This document shows positions 6,282 through 12,500 of a DNA stretch of 12,609 nt, piece after piece (position 1 is the stretch's first letter; every line of letters starts with the position of its first letter). A model generated the notes under the pieces. The model did no database searches. It was not told the DNA's origin and worked only from the letters and a program-made list of their open reading frames with translations. Source of the DNA: JAGMDK01 sp023128695 (lineage in GTDB: Bacteria; Planctomycetota; Phycisphaerae; UBA1845; Fen-1342). The stretch is taken from positions 1-12,609 of the forward strand of contig DAOVQG010000119.1 in the NCBI GenBank assembly GCA_030628805.1. Direction: 5' to 3'. A program made the translations under genes and the position numbers.

Positions 6282-6869
6282 CTACTCGGGCTCCGGGTAC
6301 TCGTTCTCGATCCAAGCGCGGTCCGGCTGGAATATCGCCACGAGTTGATCCATCTCCGGCGTAGCGGCCTCAAAGTGTCCGTAGAGCGGCGACAATTCGC
6401 GCTTCGCCACATAGCGGGGATCGCCGCGGACGACCATCCGCCAGATGGCTGCCGCCGCCCCCGTACGATCTGCCCCGGATTTGCAATGGATTAAAATGGG
6501 GTGTTCGGCGGTCTTGCAGGTATCGTAGAGCAGGAGCAGGTTCTCGCGTGACGGCAGCGCGTGGGCGCTCAAGCGAATATCGATGTGGGCCACGCCGGTC
6601 TCTTCCGCCACGGCCCGTTCGCGCTGGTACCAGACGTTCGTTTCGTTTTCGCCGCGCAGATTGATGATGGTCCGGATGCCGTACAGCTCGATGACGAGTC
6701 GAAACGATTCGGCGTCGAGCTGAGCCGAGCGGTAAGCTTGGCCGGGTTCGATCACGCGGAAGTTGTCGGTGAGCGTCAGCGGCGCGAAGTCATCCACTTC
6801 GCCCAGACCGCAGGCTCCGAGCAGCAGGCAGGCGATCACCGGAAGCCGCTGACAGCAATTGAGGAACAT
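6282..6869 (-). CDS. Cysteine-based (dual-specificity-like) phosphatase lipoprotein (195 aa)
   Basis: A tyrosine/dual-specificity-type phosphatase with the P-loop HCKSGADRTG (residues 128-137). Cys129 and Arg135 form the HCX5R signature, and Asp97 in HIDIRLSAH is a candidate general acid. The segment YGIRTIINLRGENE (63-76) is the usual strand before the catalytic domain of this group. The N-terminus MFLNCCQRLPVIACLLLGAC has a short hydrophobic core and a lipobox (LLGAC, Cys20), so the protein is probably a periplasmic or outer-membrane lipoprotein. Catalysis outside the cytoplasm would suit dephosphorylation of an exported or environmental substrate, which cannot be identified here. The ATG at 6869 was chosen because a GGAG lies about 10 nt upstream and because the frame further upstream translates only through repeat DNA. 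It converges with the LURP-one-related gene across a 94 bp gap. Confidence 0.85.
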   Translation of the reverse strand: MFLNCCQRLPVIACLLLGACGLGEVDDFAPLTLTDNFRVIEPGQAYRSAQLDAESFRLVIELYGIRTIINLRGENETNVWYQRERAVAEETGVAHIDIRLSAHALPSRENLLLLYDTCKTAEHPILIHCKSGADRTGAAAAIWRMVVRGDPRYVAKRELSPLYGHFEAATPEMDQLVAIFQPDRAWIENEYPEPE

Positions 6870-6927
6870 GCGCTTCGTACTCCAGACAAGACCGGGCATC
6901 TCCGCCCCCGTCATGCCGAGCTTTTCA

Positions 6928-7070
6928 CCGGCAGTGTGCCATTGCTCTTGAGCAGTGCCCAAGCGGTGTGCCACTGCTCTTGAGCAGAGCCGGCAGTGTG
7001 CCACTGCTCTTGAGCAGTGCCCAAGCGGCCGCTGGTCAAAAGAAGACACTGCTCAAGAGCAGTGGCACAC
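6928..7070. repeat. Repeat cluster built on CTGCTC-TT-GAGCAG palindromes
   Basis: Four copies of a 14 bp palindrome (ctgctc, tt, gagcag; the first with attgctc) lie in 145 bp. A 39 bp stretch, 6928-6966, repeats at 6990-7028 with one mismatch, giving a 62 bp period. A second partial copy lies between them (6966-6989). The fourth copy at 7048-7070 is inverted (actgctcaagagcagtggcacac), so it can pair with any of the first three over about 20 bp. The cluster sits between two minus-strand genes and upstream of the lipoprotein phosphatase. No reading frame here is credible. Confidence 0.75.
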
Positions 7071-7097
7071 AGCACACACCCGGCCGCTGCACATGGA

Positions 7098-7544
7098 TCA
7101 TTCGACCAGGATTTTCACGTCGACGCCCAGCGCTTTGGCGATCCGCTTGAGCGTGCGGACGGTCGTGCGGTCGGGATTGCGCTCGAGGCGGGAAATCTGC
7201 GACTGCGGCAACCCCAGCTTCTTGCTGAGCTGAGCCTGCGTCAGCCCTTTCGCCTTGCGGGCCTCCGCGATCTTGCTGCCGGCGAGCTGGAGCTTGTAGT
7301 CGTCAAAGTCGATCCATTTCGTGTTCGGATCCTCGAGCTTGGCGACCGCTTCCAGCGCCATCTCAGCCTTGATCAGCTCCACATACTCATCTTCCGGCAC
7401 GAGGACATAAGTGTCCCCATTAGCCAGCACGACATGGGAGTATGACAGTTCGTCGTGACGCGGCTGCCGCCGCCTCACTGCGGGTCGACGCGATCGTGAC
7501 GACCGAGCCTTGGAAGACGTTTTCTTGGTTTTAGCAACCGACAT
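7098..7544 (-). CDS. XRE-family antitoxin of a toxin-first module (148 aa)
   Basis: The C-terminal 60 residues are a clear XRE/Cro helix-turn-helix: SKIAEARKAKGLTQAQLSKK at 90-109, then LGLPQSQISRLERN and LKRIAKALGVDVKILVE. The middle part (about 34-86, with ANGDTYVLVPEDEYVELIKA) resembles the Phd/RelB-like strand-helix segment of antitoxins. The product should bind its own promoter and neutralise the toxin encoded just upstream. Two starts are possible. The ATG at 7544 has an AGG about 7 nt upstream and adds a basic 22-residue head that overlaps the toxin frame by 70 bp. The GTG at 7478 overlaps the toxin stop as GTGA, the usual form of translational coupling. I list the longer form because of its ribosome-binding site. 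A palindrome in the promoter spacer (7964-7981) is the likely operator. Confidence 0.8.
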   Translation of the reverse strand: MSVAKTKKTSSKARSSRSRRPAVRRRQPRHDELSYSHVVLANGDTYVLVPEDEYVELIKAEMALEAVAKLEDPNTKWIDFDDYKLQLAGSKIAEARKAKGLTQAQLSKKLGLPQSQISRLERNPDRTTVRTLKRIAKALGVDVKILVE

Positions 7545-7828
7545 TCCAGCACCTTGATGCGATTTCTCGCGATGTCATACTCGAACATTGCGATCCAACG
7601 ATCGTTGGTTCCGAAGCGGAAGAACCGCAGCATATACTCGCTCAGATCCGGATCACGCGCGGCTTCTGAGTGTTTTATCGGCTCGCGGCGAATCAACTCC
7701 AGCTTGGTGACGAATGATTCGCGGTCCGTAGTTGTGAATCGGTTCCGTAAATCAGTCCACACGTTGTCGCGTAGCTCTACCTCGATGCGCACAAACCTCT
7801 CCCGCGGCAATGCCGCGAAAACGTCCAT
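7475..7828 (-). CDS. Putative RelE/ParE/HigB-like toxin (117 aa)
   Basis: A small basic protein encoded immediately before an XRE-type antitoxin on the same strand, which is the toxin-first order of HigBA systems. The C-terminal half (MLRFFRFGTNDRWIAMFEYD, then IARNRIKVLECRLLKPRKRLP) has the strand pattern and basic end of RelE/ParE-fold proteins, in which the F-x-F...R-W/Y-I-x-x-Y-D segment forms the central sheet. The first half is helix-rich, with many charged residues. I do not recognise a specific subfamily, so whether it would be an mRNA interferase or a gyrase poison is open. The ATG at 7828 has no visible Shine-Dalgarno sequence, and the leader from the promoter is about 120 nt. The stop codon overlaps a GTG that may start the antitoxin. 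Confidence 0.65.
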   Translation of the reverse strand: MDVFAALPRERFVRIEVELRDNVWTDLRNRFTTTDRESFVTKLELIRREPIKHSEAARDPDLSEYMLRFFRFGTNDRWIAMFEYDIARNRIKVLECRLLKPRKRLPRLGRHDRVDPQ

Positions 7829-7873
7829 ACGTTAATCAAGGTAGAACACGCATACCCAGACAATACAGCAATA

Positions 7874-7890
7874 CAGCACGCGCCGTGCTG
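7874..7890. promoter_or_regulatory. Hairpin in the leader of the toxin-antitoxin transcript
   Basis: cagcacg at 7874-7880 and cgtgctg at 7884-7890 form a perfect 7 bp stem with a 3 nt loop, about halfway between the predicted transcription start (near 7951) and the toxin start codon (7828). It may affect translation of the toxin. The rest of 7829-8120 holds the promoter and no gene. Confidence 0.35.
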
Positions 7891-7958
7891 CCACCACTCC
7901 CATGTCCCCTTTGTGTTCCACCAGACCGGGGGCTCGGTCACTTCATTATGTCATTCAT

Positions 7959-7986
7959 AGTATATATCATATTTGTGATATGTCAA
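7959..7986 (-). promoter_or_regulatory. Toxin-antitoxin promoter with palindromic operator in the spacer
   Basis: On the minus strand, TTGACA (plus positions 7981-7986) and TATACT (7959-7964) are separated by 16 bp: a perfect -35 and a one-mismatch -10. The spacer is almost entirely a palindrome, atatca at 7964-7969 pairing with tgatat at 7976-7981 across 6 nt. A protein bound there would block RNA polymerase, which fits autorepression by the XRE antitoxin. This AT-rich patch stands out from the GC-rich surroundings. Confidence 0.7.
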
Positions 7987-8120
7987 ACGCCCTGTGACTA
8001 TTGTCGTGGCATAAGGAGGGTGCCCAGGCACGTTTCGCGGACCCGCTGCTACCGATGCGCGCGTGCAGCGAATACCATGCTCCCAGCAGCGAGCAGAGCT
8101 AACGAGCCTGGAGGTGTGCG

Positions 8121-9290
8121 ATGGGCACGCGCTGGAATGTCCGACGTGACGGCGTGACGGTGCTGGCGGTGTTGCTGTTGGCGCCCGCCGGCTTGGCACA
8201 GGATTCCAAAACCCTGGCGGAACTCCAGCGCTGGCACGATGAACTCACCAAGTCGAAAACCGCCGTCTCGGTCGAAGACGGACGACAGGCTCTCGCGCAG
8301 ATCAAGAAATGGAGCCTGAAGCTCGACGATCTTGAAGTGGAGCAGCGCGGCCGCCTGCTGCGGCTGGAAATCATAGCGGCCCTGGCGGTTGGCGATGCCG
8401 CCCGGGCAGCAAGCTGGCTGCCGGACCTCGAACTCGACTTCCCGGATACGCGCGAGACCTTGCGGGCGGCCTGGCTGGTCGCCGGGGCCTCGGGGGATGC
8501 CGAGTTGGCCCAACAGACGCTGGAAAAGCTCCGCGAGCGGAAGGCGGCGAGTACCACAGCCGTGTCCAAACGCTTGCGGCGGCTGCGGATGATCGGCCGA
8601 CCGGCGCCGGAAGTGGATATACGCACCGAAAGCGGCCGGACAATCCCGTTACACGAGCGCAACGGCGTGGTGCTGGTGCTCGATTTCTGGAATGTCCGCC
8701 GGAAGCCCGGCGACAAGCAGATCGCAGTGCTCCGAGGACTGCACGACGCATTCGCCCACGAGCGTGAGGTGGAGTTTCTGGGAATTAACTCCGACCCGCC
8801 GCCGCAGGTCGACGCAGCCAAGAAGTTTGCCGCCGACAGCGGGTACCAGTGGCCGCAACACTATGAGCGGCAGACCAAGGGGGCGCCCCTGACGGACAAG
8901 GCGTTCCACGTGGATTTCACGCCCTGGCAGGTCATCATCGACAGACACGGCAACGTGCGGGCGGTCGGCTCGGCCAGCGCCCCCGAGTTTCAATACGCTC
9001 TGCGGGCCGCGGCGGCGGAAGCCCAGGGGAAATACGCAGTCCTGTGGCCGAAAACGACGGACGGCGTCCCAGCTCAGCCTCGAACCCCCGTCGCCAAGGC
9101 CGAGAAGAAGAAACCTGCCGTCGAAAAGGATCTGCCGCACCATCCGGAAGCTAAACGCTTGTTGGATCAAGCGCGGCTGTACCTCAAGACGGGTCGCAAG
9201 CGTGACGCGAAGAAGCTGTTAGAGGAGCTCATCGAGAAGTATCCGGATACCTGGGAAGCCCGCGAGGCGAGACGCCTGGGCTTGATCTAG
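8121..9290 (+). CDS. Exported thioredoxin-fold (TlpA/AhpC-like) protein lacking CXXC, with helical repeats (389 aa)
   Basis: A signal peptide spans about 1-26 (VLAVLLLAPAGLA then Q), so the protein is probably periplasmic. Residues 30-150 are helix-rich and TPR-like. Residues 157-300 form a redoxin/TlpA domain: MIGRPAPEVDIRTESGRTIP, VLVLDFWNVRRKPGDKQ (184-200), FLGINSD (219-225) and the cis-proline strand DFTPWQVIIDRHGNV (265-279). TlpA proteins carry FWASWCGPC at the catalytic loop. Here the loop is FWNVRRKPGD, so both cysteines are missing and disulfide chemistry through this site is unlikely. The C-terminus (340-389, LLDQARLYLKTGRKRDAKKL then LEELIEKYPDTWEA) is a TPR-like motif after a lysine/proline linker. 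The protein is thus probably a binding or scaffold protein. A GGAGGT at 8110-8115 is well placed before the ATG. The gene appears to be monocistronic. Confidence 0.85.
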   Translation: MGTRWNVRRDGVTVLAVLLLAPAGLAQDSKTLAELQRWHDELTKSKTAVSVEDGRQALAQIKKWSLKLDDLEVEQRGRLLRLEIIAALAVGDAARAASWLPDLELDFPDTRETLRAAWLVAGASGDAELAQQTLEKLRERKAASTTAVSKRLRRLRMIGRPAPEVDIRTESGRTIPLHERNGVVLVLDFWNVRRKPGDKQIAVLRGLHDAFAHEREVEFLGINSDPPPQVDAAKKFAADSGYQWPQHYERQTKGAPLTDKAFHVDFTPWQVIIDRHGNVRAVGSASAPEFQYALRAAAAEAQGKYAVLWPKTTDGVPAQPRTPVAKAEKKKPAVEKDLPHHPEAKRLLDQARLYLKTGRKRDAKKLLEELIEKYPDTWEAREARRLGLI

Positions 9291-9496
9291 CCGGTATTCA
9301 ACAGGAACCATACAACCTTCTCATCATTTCTCTCTTTGCGGTCTCGGCGAACTCAGCGGTGATTTATCCGGGCAATGAGGCTATGTTCTTGATCGCCCGA
9401 GGGTTGCCTTCCCCGGCTCCGGCAGCCTCTCAACGCAGCCTTTTATGGGACAACACCTCTTTTTTACGACAATTGGCGAACTTTTCACCTTTCCGC

Positions 9497-9525
9497 TTGC
9501 TCGTAGGCGTCACAAAGCGTATACT
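9497..9525 (+). promoter_or_regulatory. Sigma-70-type promoter for the sigma factor gene
   Basis: TTGCTC at 9497-9502, a 17 bp spacer and TATACT at 9520-9525. Transcription would start near 9532, leaving a leader of about 180 nt with several small hairpins. Upstream, 9291-9496 holds no gene. A stretch around 9329-9363 (tctctttgcggtctcggcga and following) resembles a dispersed intergenic repeat. Confidence 0.55.
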
Positions 9526-9545
9526 TTCCCTTGGCTCCCCATAGT

Positions 9546-9602
9546 AGCCGAGTCCGGCATGTTTTTCGGCTCCCCCTAGCCGGGCGGCGGCTTCGTCTTT
9601 TT
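9546..9602 (+). promoter_or_regulatory. Attenuator-like leader with alternating AGCCG/CGGCT segments and a T-run
   Basis: Four 5 nt segments alternate: agccg (9546-9550), cggct (9567-9571), agccg (9578-9582) and cggct (9588-9592). Segments 1:2, 2:3 and 3:4 can each pair, and the last is followed by a T-rich run ending in TTTTT (9598-9602). This is the layout of a transcription attenuator, in which the 2:3 pairing excludes the 3:4 terminator. The stems are short, so the case rests on arrangement and position only. Confidence 0.35.
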
Positions 9603-9657
9603 AACCGGTATGGTTGTGTACACTTTGTGTGCGCACCGTTCGACGGAAAACGTTCTT

Positions 9658-9676
9658 CATGCGGCCTTTCCGCATG
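9658..9676 (+). promoter_or_regulatory. Hairpin near the sigma factor start
   Basis: catgcgg (9658-9664) pairs with ccgcatg (9670-9676) around a 5 nt loop, about 40 nt before the preferred start codon. It contains an in-frame ATG (9659) that could start a longer protein, which the hairpin would hide. Confidence 0.35.
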
Positions 9677-9715
9677 ATGTTACGTGCTGTCGATGCATTG
9701 GAGATGGGAAAGACG

Positions 9716-10705
9716 ATGCTTCCGAGCGAGCCGAAAACCGACATGTCCGCCCGTCAACGAATCAAGCCCCAGACCAAGATGCCATCCGCGGAGGTGTTAC
9801 GCCACTTATCGGCTGACGACGCGAAGTTGCTGAGAAACACACTTGCCGAGCCGGCCGAGTACATCCCCCATGAGCTCCTGGACTCCCCGGCGGCTAGGCA
9901 GTTGCTGATGGAACCGGTTCCGGAGCCGGCCTCCGACTCCTCAGAGGGTGAGGCCGATGCGGATGACAGCGGCGTTTACCGCCTTGCGAATAATTTTGAG
10001 GGGGTGCCCAAGCTGGATCGCGAGCAGCATTTGTTCTTGCGGCTGAATTTCTGCCGCCGGCACGTGTGGCAGTTCTTTCAGCAGTACAAAGGTAAGCGCC
10101 TGACGGCCAAATCCGCCCGCGATCTGCTCATTTGGGCTCACGCCGTACAGGAAGTCCGTAGCCAAATCGTCCGGGAAAACATCCCCCTGGTGCTGGCCAT
10201 GGCCAAGCGGACGAAGATCAGCGGTGTAGACCCGTCAGACTTGATCAGCGAGGGCAACTTGGCACTCTTACGGGCCGCGAACAAGTTCGACTCCGCGCGC
10301 GGGTACAAATTCAGCACGTACGCTTGCCGGGCTATTCTGAAGAGTTTCTCGCGGGTGGCCACGCGTATGTCGCGGCACCGTGGTTACTTCCCCACCGAGT
10401 TTGATCCGGCGTTGGAAAAGAGCGATTACATTGAGCAACGCCGTCTGGGCGTTCAGGACGAGTGTGTCGATGAATTGAGGGCTATTCTGGACGGTCGGCA
10501 GGCCGAGCTGAGCGACGTTGAGCGTAAAGTCATCCAGGCCCGCTTTGCCTTGGACAATCCGGAGCAGGACGTGGATCAAAAAGGCAAGACGCTCGAGCAG
10601 ATAGGTGAGATGATCGGCGTGACCAAGGAACGCGTTCGCCAGATTCAAAACAAAGCGCTCGATAAGCTACGCCAAGCTCTCGACGGGGGCGTCCTGAGCC
10701 GGTAA
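9716..10705 (+). CDS. Sigma-70 family RNA polymerase sigma factor (329 aa)
   Basis: A primary-type sigma-70 paralogue. Region 2 is clear: RENIPLVLAMAKRT (154-167), DPSDLISEGNLALLRAANKF (172-191) and the -10-binding GYKFSTYACRAILKSFSR (196-213). Region 4 contains LSDVERKVIQARF (265-277) and the helix-turn-helix TLEQIGEMIGVTKERVRQIQ (292-311) followed by NKALDKLRQAL. Before region 2, VPKLDREQHLFLRLNFCRRH (97-116) is the region 1.2-like segment common in planctomycete sigma factors, which often read L-T-R-E-Q-E-x-x-L-F-R-x-x-N-Y at this place. The acidic stretch EGEADADDSG lies just before it. Region 3 is short. The ATG at 9716 was chosen for a GGGA 5 nt upstream. ATG 9704 and the TTG at 9614 are in-frame alternatives. 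The leader has attenuator-like structure. What the factor controls cannot be told from the window. Confidence 0.9.
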   Translation: MLPSEPKTDMSARQRIKPQTKMPSAEVLRHLSADDAKLLRNTLAEPAEYIPHELLDSPAARQLLMEPVPEPASDSSEGEADADDSGVYRLANNFEGVPKLDREQHLFLRLNFCRRHVWQFFQQYKGKRLTAKSARDLLIWAHAVQEVRSQIVRENIPLVLAMAKRTKISGVDPSDLISEGNLALLRAANKFDSARGYKFSTYACRAILKSFSRVATRMSRHRGYFPTEFDPALEKSDYIEQRRLGVQDECVDELRAILDGRQAELSDVERKVIQARFALDNPEQDVDQKGKTLEQIGEMIGVTKERVRQIQNKALDKLRQALDGGVLSR

Positions 10706-10820
10706 GCGGTCGAGCCTAGTGCTCCCGGGCGGCAAACGAGCCCCGCTATCCAGTCTCACCGAGAAGTTCCACGGCATTGCAAAGGGACGGGAGTCCTTGA
10801 GAGGGGGGATTACTCGGAAT

Positions 10821-10849
10821 TTGACCCGGGCTGATTTGTGGCATACGAT
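10821..10849 (+). promoter_or_regulatory. Sigma-70-type promoter for the TPR protein gene
   Basis: TTGACC at 10821-10826, a 17 bp spacer and TACGAT at 10844-10849. Transcription would start near 10856, about 37 nt before the ATG at 10893. A promoter here suggests the TPR gene is transcribed separately from the sigma gene 187 bp upstream. No convincing terminator is visible in 10706-10820. Confidence 0.6.
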
Positions 10850-10892
10850 TTGATGTGGCGCTTTTTTGTTCAACAGCGTTACTTCATGAGGT

Positions 10893-11660
10893 ATGGTAAC
10901 CTCACTGCGAGGGGACGGCTTGTCGAATGGGGGCGCTCGCCTTACGCGACTTGGGCTGGCAATCGCAGGTTGTCCGATTAAGTGGAGCGGCGTTCCAGTG
11001 ACAGACGGCTTGACCGTTGATCAGGTCTTGCGCTCGGGCCCGCCCCAAGTCTCGGTGAACCGGCGCGTGCTCGCCCGCCTGCTCCGCGAACGTCCCGACC
11101 CTGAGGCGGTTGAGAGGTTCCTCTCATACCCCGACATCGAGACGGTTCGAGCCGTGGTCCTGTATCTGGGCGTGTACGGCTCGCTGCACGAATGTCCGCT
11201 TCTGGCACTCTGTCTCCAGCACCCTGATTGCGGCGTGGTCGAGTTGGCCGAGTACGGCCTCATGAGCATCTGGATGCAGAGCGGCACGAAACGCGGCAAT
11301 CGCCACTTGGCGGCCGCGATCGGCTGCATCAAGGAAGGGGATTACACGACGGCCATTCACCTGCTGTCGATGCTGGCCGCCGAGGAGCCTTCTTTCTCCG
11401 AGGCGTTCTTCCAGCGTGGCCTCGCCCTCTGCTATTTAGATCGTCACGACGAGGCCGGCCGGGCTTATCGGCAAGCTTTGCGGTTGAATCCGTATCATTT
11501 TGGGGCCGCCGCCGCACTGGGGCACACTTGCATTGAGCAAGGCAACATGGCGGGTGCGCTACACTTCTATCGCCACGCGCTGCGGATTCACCCCCGCCTG
11601 GAGGATTTGCCGGAGGCGGTGCGGCAACTGGAATGTCTAGTCGAGTCGCGCTCGGCATAG
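10893..11660 (+). CDS. HEAT-like/TPR-repeat protein (255 aa)
   Basis: A soluble helical-repeat protein. The first 130 residues contain short paired helices (VNRRVLARLLRERPDPEAVE, VRAVVLYLGVYGSLHECPLL, VVELAEYGLMSIW) resembling HEAT-type repeats. Residues about 139-245 are TPR: IGCIKEGDYTTAIHLLSMLA, FQRGLALCYLDRHDEAGRAY followed by RQALRLNP, and LGHTCIEQGNMAGALHFYRH followed by ALRIHP. The last two match the TPR consensus (A at 8 and 20, P at 32) well. Such proteins scaffold protein complexes. The partner is unknown. There is no signal peptide, so it is probably cytoplasmic. The ATG at 10893 has only a weak ribosome-binding site. A GTG at 10998, just before TDGLTVDQVLRSG, would remove a basic, poorly ordered head of 35 residues and is a reasonable alternative. 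Its own promoter is at 10821. It is followed after 213 bp by nadD. Confidence 0.8.
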   Translation: MVTSLRGDGLSNGGARLTRLGLAIAGCPIKWSGVPVTDGLTVDQVLRSGPPQVSVNRRVLARLLRERPDPEAVERFLSYPDIETVRAVVLYLGVYGSLHECPLLALCLQHPDCGVVELAEYGLMSIWMQSGTKRGNRHLAAAIGCIKEGDYTTAIHLLSMLAAEEPSFSEAFFQRGLALCYLDRHDEAGRAYRQALRLNPYHFGAAAALGHTCIEQGNMAGALHFYRHALRIHPRLEDLPEAVRQLECLVESRSA

Positions 11661-11771
11661 GCAGAAGGGTAGTGCGGGAACTACTGGCGGGATACCGGCG
11701 AAACGACTATTATCTGACCAACTGAAACACCGCACCAGTCACGATTAGTCCGGTTATTCACCGCTGAGCCC

Positions 11772-11797
11772 TTGGCGCGGCCTTCGGCCGCAACCAA
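11772..11797 (+). promoter_or_regulatory. GC-rich hairpin upstream of nadD
   Basis: gcggcc at 11777-11782 pairs with ggccgc at 11786-11791 around a 3 nt loop. The outer ttgg (11772-11775) and ccaa (11794-11797) can extend it. There is no T-run, so it could be either a weak terminator of the TPR transcript or a leader structure of nadD. The open frame upstream of 11874 runs through this hairpin and is not taken as coding. The rest of 11661-11873 shows nothing clear. Confidence 0.4.
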
Positions 11798-11873
11798 AGA
11801 GGATTGCAGATTATCGATCGTTTGCATTGCAGAGTATTACCAGAAAAGAAGTTACAACATAATCAACGACGCG

Positions 11874-12500
11874 GTGACGGCCTTGAACAACATCCTGCTA
11901 TTCGGCGGATCATTCGATCCCATCCATCATGGTCATTTGATTATCGGTCGTCATGTCGCCGAATATCTGGACCTCGCGCGGGTCATTTTGATTCCCAGCG
12001 CTAACCCGCCCCATAAGCAGGGACAGCAGTTGGCGCCCGCCGCGGATCGCCTGGAAATGTGCAGACTGGCGGCGGCGGATGACCCGCAGTTTGAGGTCAG
12101 CGACTGGGAGATCGGTCAAGCCGGACCCAATTATACTCTGTACACCATTCAGCACTTCCAGGCCGCATACGGCGCGGATACGAAGTTGTATTGGCTGGTT
12201 GGGATGGACAGCCTGAACGAGTTGGATACTTGGTACCGCGTCGACGAGTTGGTGAATGCGTGCACGATCGTGACGGCGGCCAGGCCGGGCTTTGAGCCGC
12301 CCGACGGGATGGCGCTGTCGAACCGGTTTTCCCCGCCGCAAATCGCGAAGCTGCACCGGCATGTCGTGGAAGGTCCGCGCATCGACATCGCGGGGACCGA
12401 GATTCGCGCCCGCGTGCGGGCCGGGCGGAGTATCCGCTACCTCGTCCCAGAGCCGGTGTGGTGCTACATCGAGGAGCGGGGCTTGTACCGCGAGGCCTAG
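11874..12500 (+). CDS. nadD: Nicotinate-nucleotide adenylyltransferase (208 aa)
   Basis: NadD adenylylates nicotinate mononucleotide with ATP to give deamido-NAD, the step before NAD synthetase in NAD biosynthesis; it is cytoplasmic and usually essential. The nucleotidyltransferase P-loop GGSFDPIHHGH is at residues 11-21. VILIPSANPPHKQG follows the first Rossmann half, LYWLVGMDSLNELDTWYRVD is the family's GxD central motif with its W-x-R-x-D, and the C-terminal IAGTEIRARVRAGRSIRYLV is the ISxTxIR ATP-binding motif, ending with PEPVWCYIEERGLYREA. Length is normal for the family. The GTG at 11874 is the start chosen (TTG at 11883 is close and equally possible). The ATG-free upstream extension contains a hairpin. 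The stop codon TAG at 12498-12500 shares its last two bases with the end of a MITE-like element, so the gene was hit exactly at its stop but the coding sequence looks complete. Confidence 0.95.
   Translation: MTALNNILLFGGSFDPIHHGHLIIGRHVAEYLDLARVILIPSANPPHKQGQQLAPAADRLEMCRLAAADDPQFEVSDWEIGQAGPNYTLYTIQHFQAAYGADTKLYWLVGMDSLNELDTWYRVDELVNACTIVTAARPGFEPPDGMALSNRFSPPQIAKLHRHVVEGPRIDIAGTEIRARVRAGRSIRYLVPEPVWCYIEERGLYREA

Noticed and set aside
6928..7070. Possible CRISPR array
   Set aside because: The repeats are palindromic, unevenly spaced, partly adjacent and one is inverted. There are no regular spacers and no cas genes.
9359..9544. A 61-codon open frame between the thioredoxin-like gene and the sigma factor gene
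   Set aside because: It overlaps a repeat-like stretch and the promoter at 9497-9525, and has no ribosome-binding site or recognisable motif.
11772..11873. ATG-started extension of nadD
   Set aside because: It runs through a strong hairpin, and NadD proteins normally begin a few residues before the GGSFDP motif.
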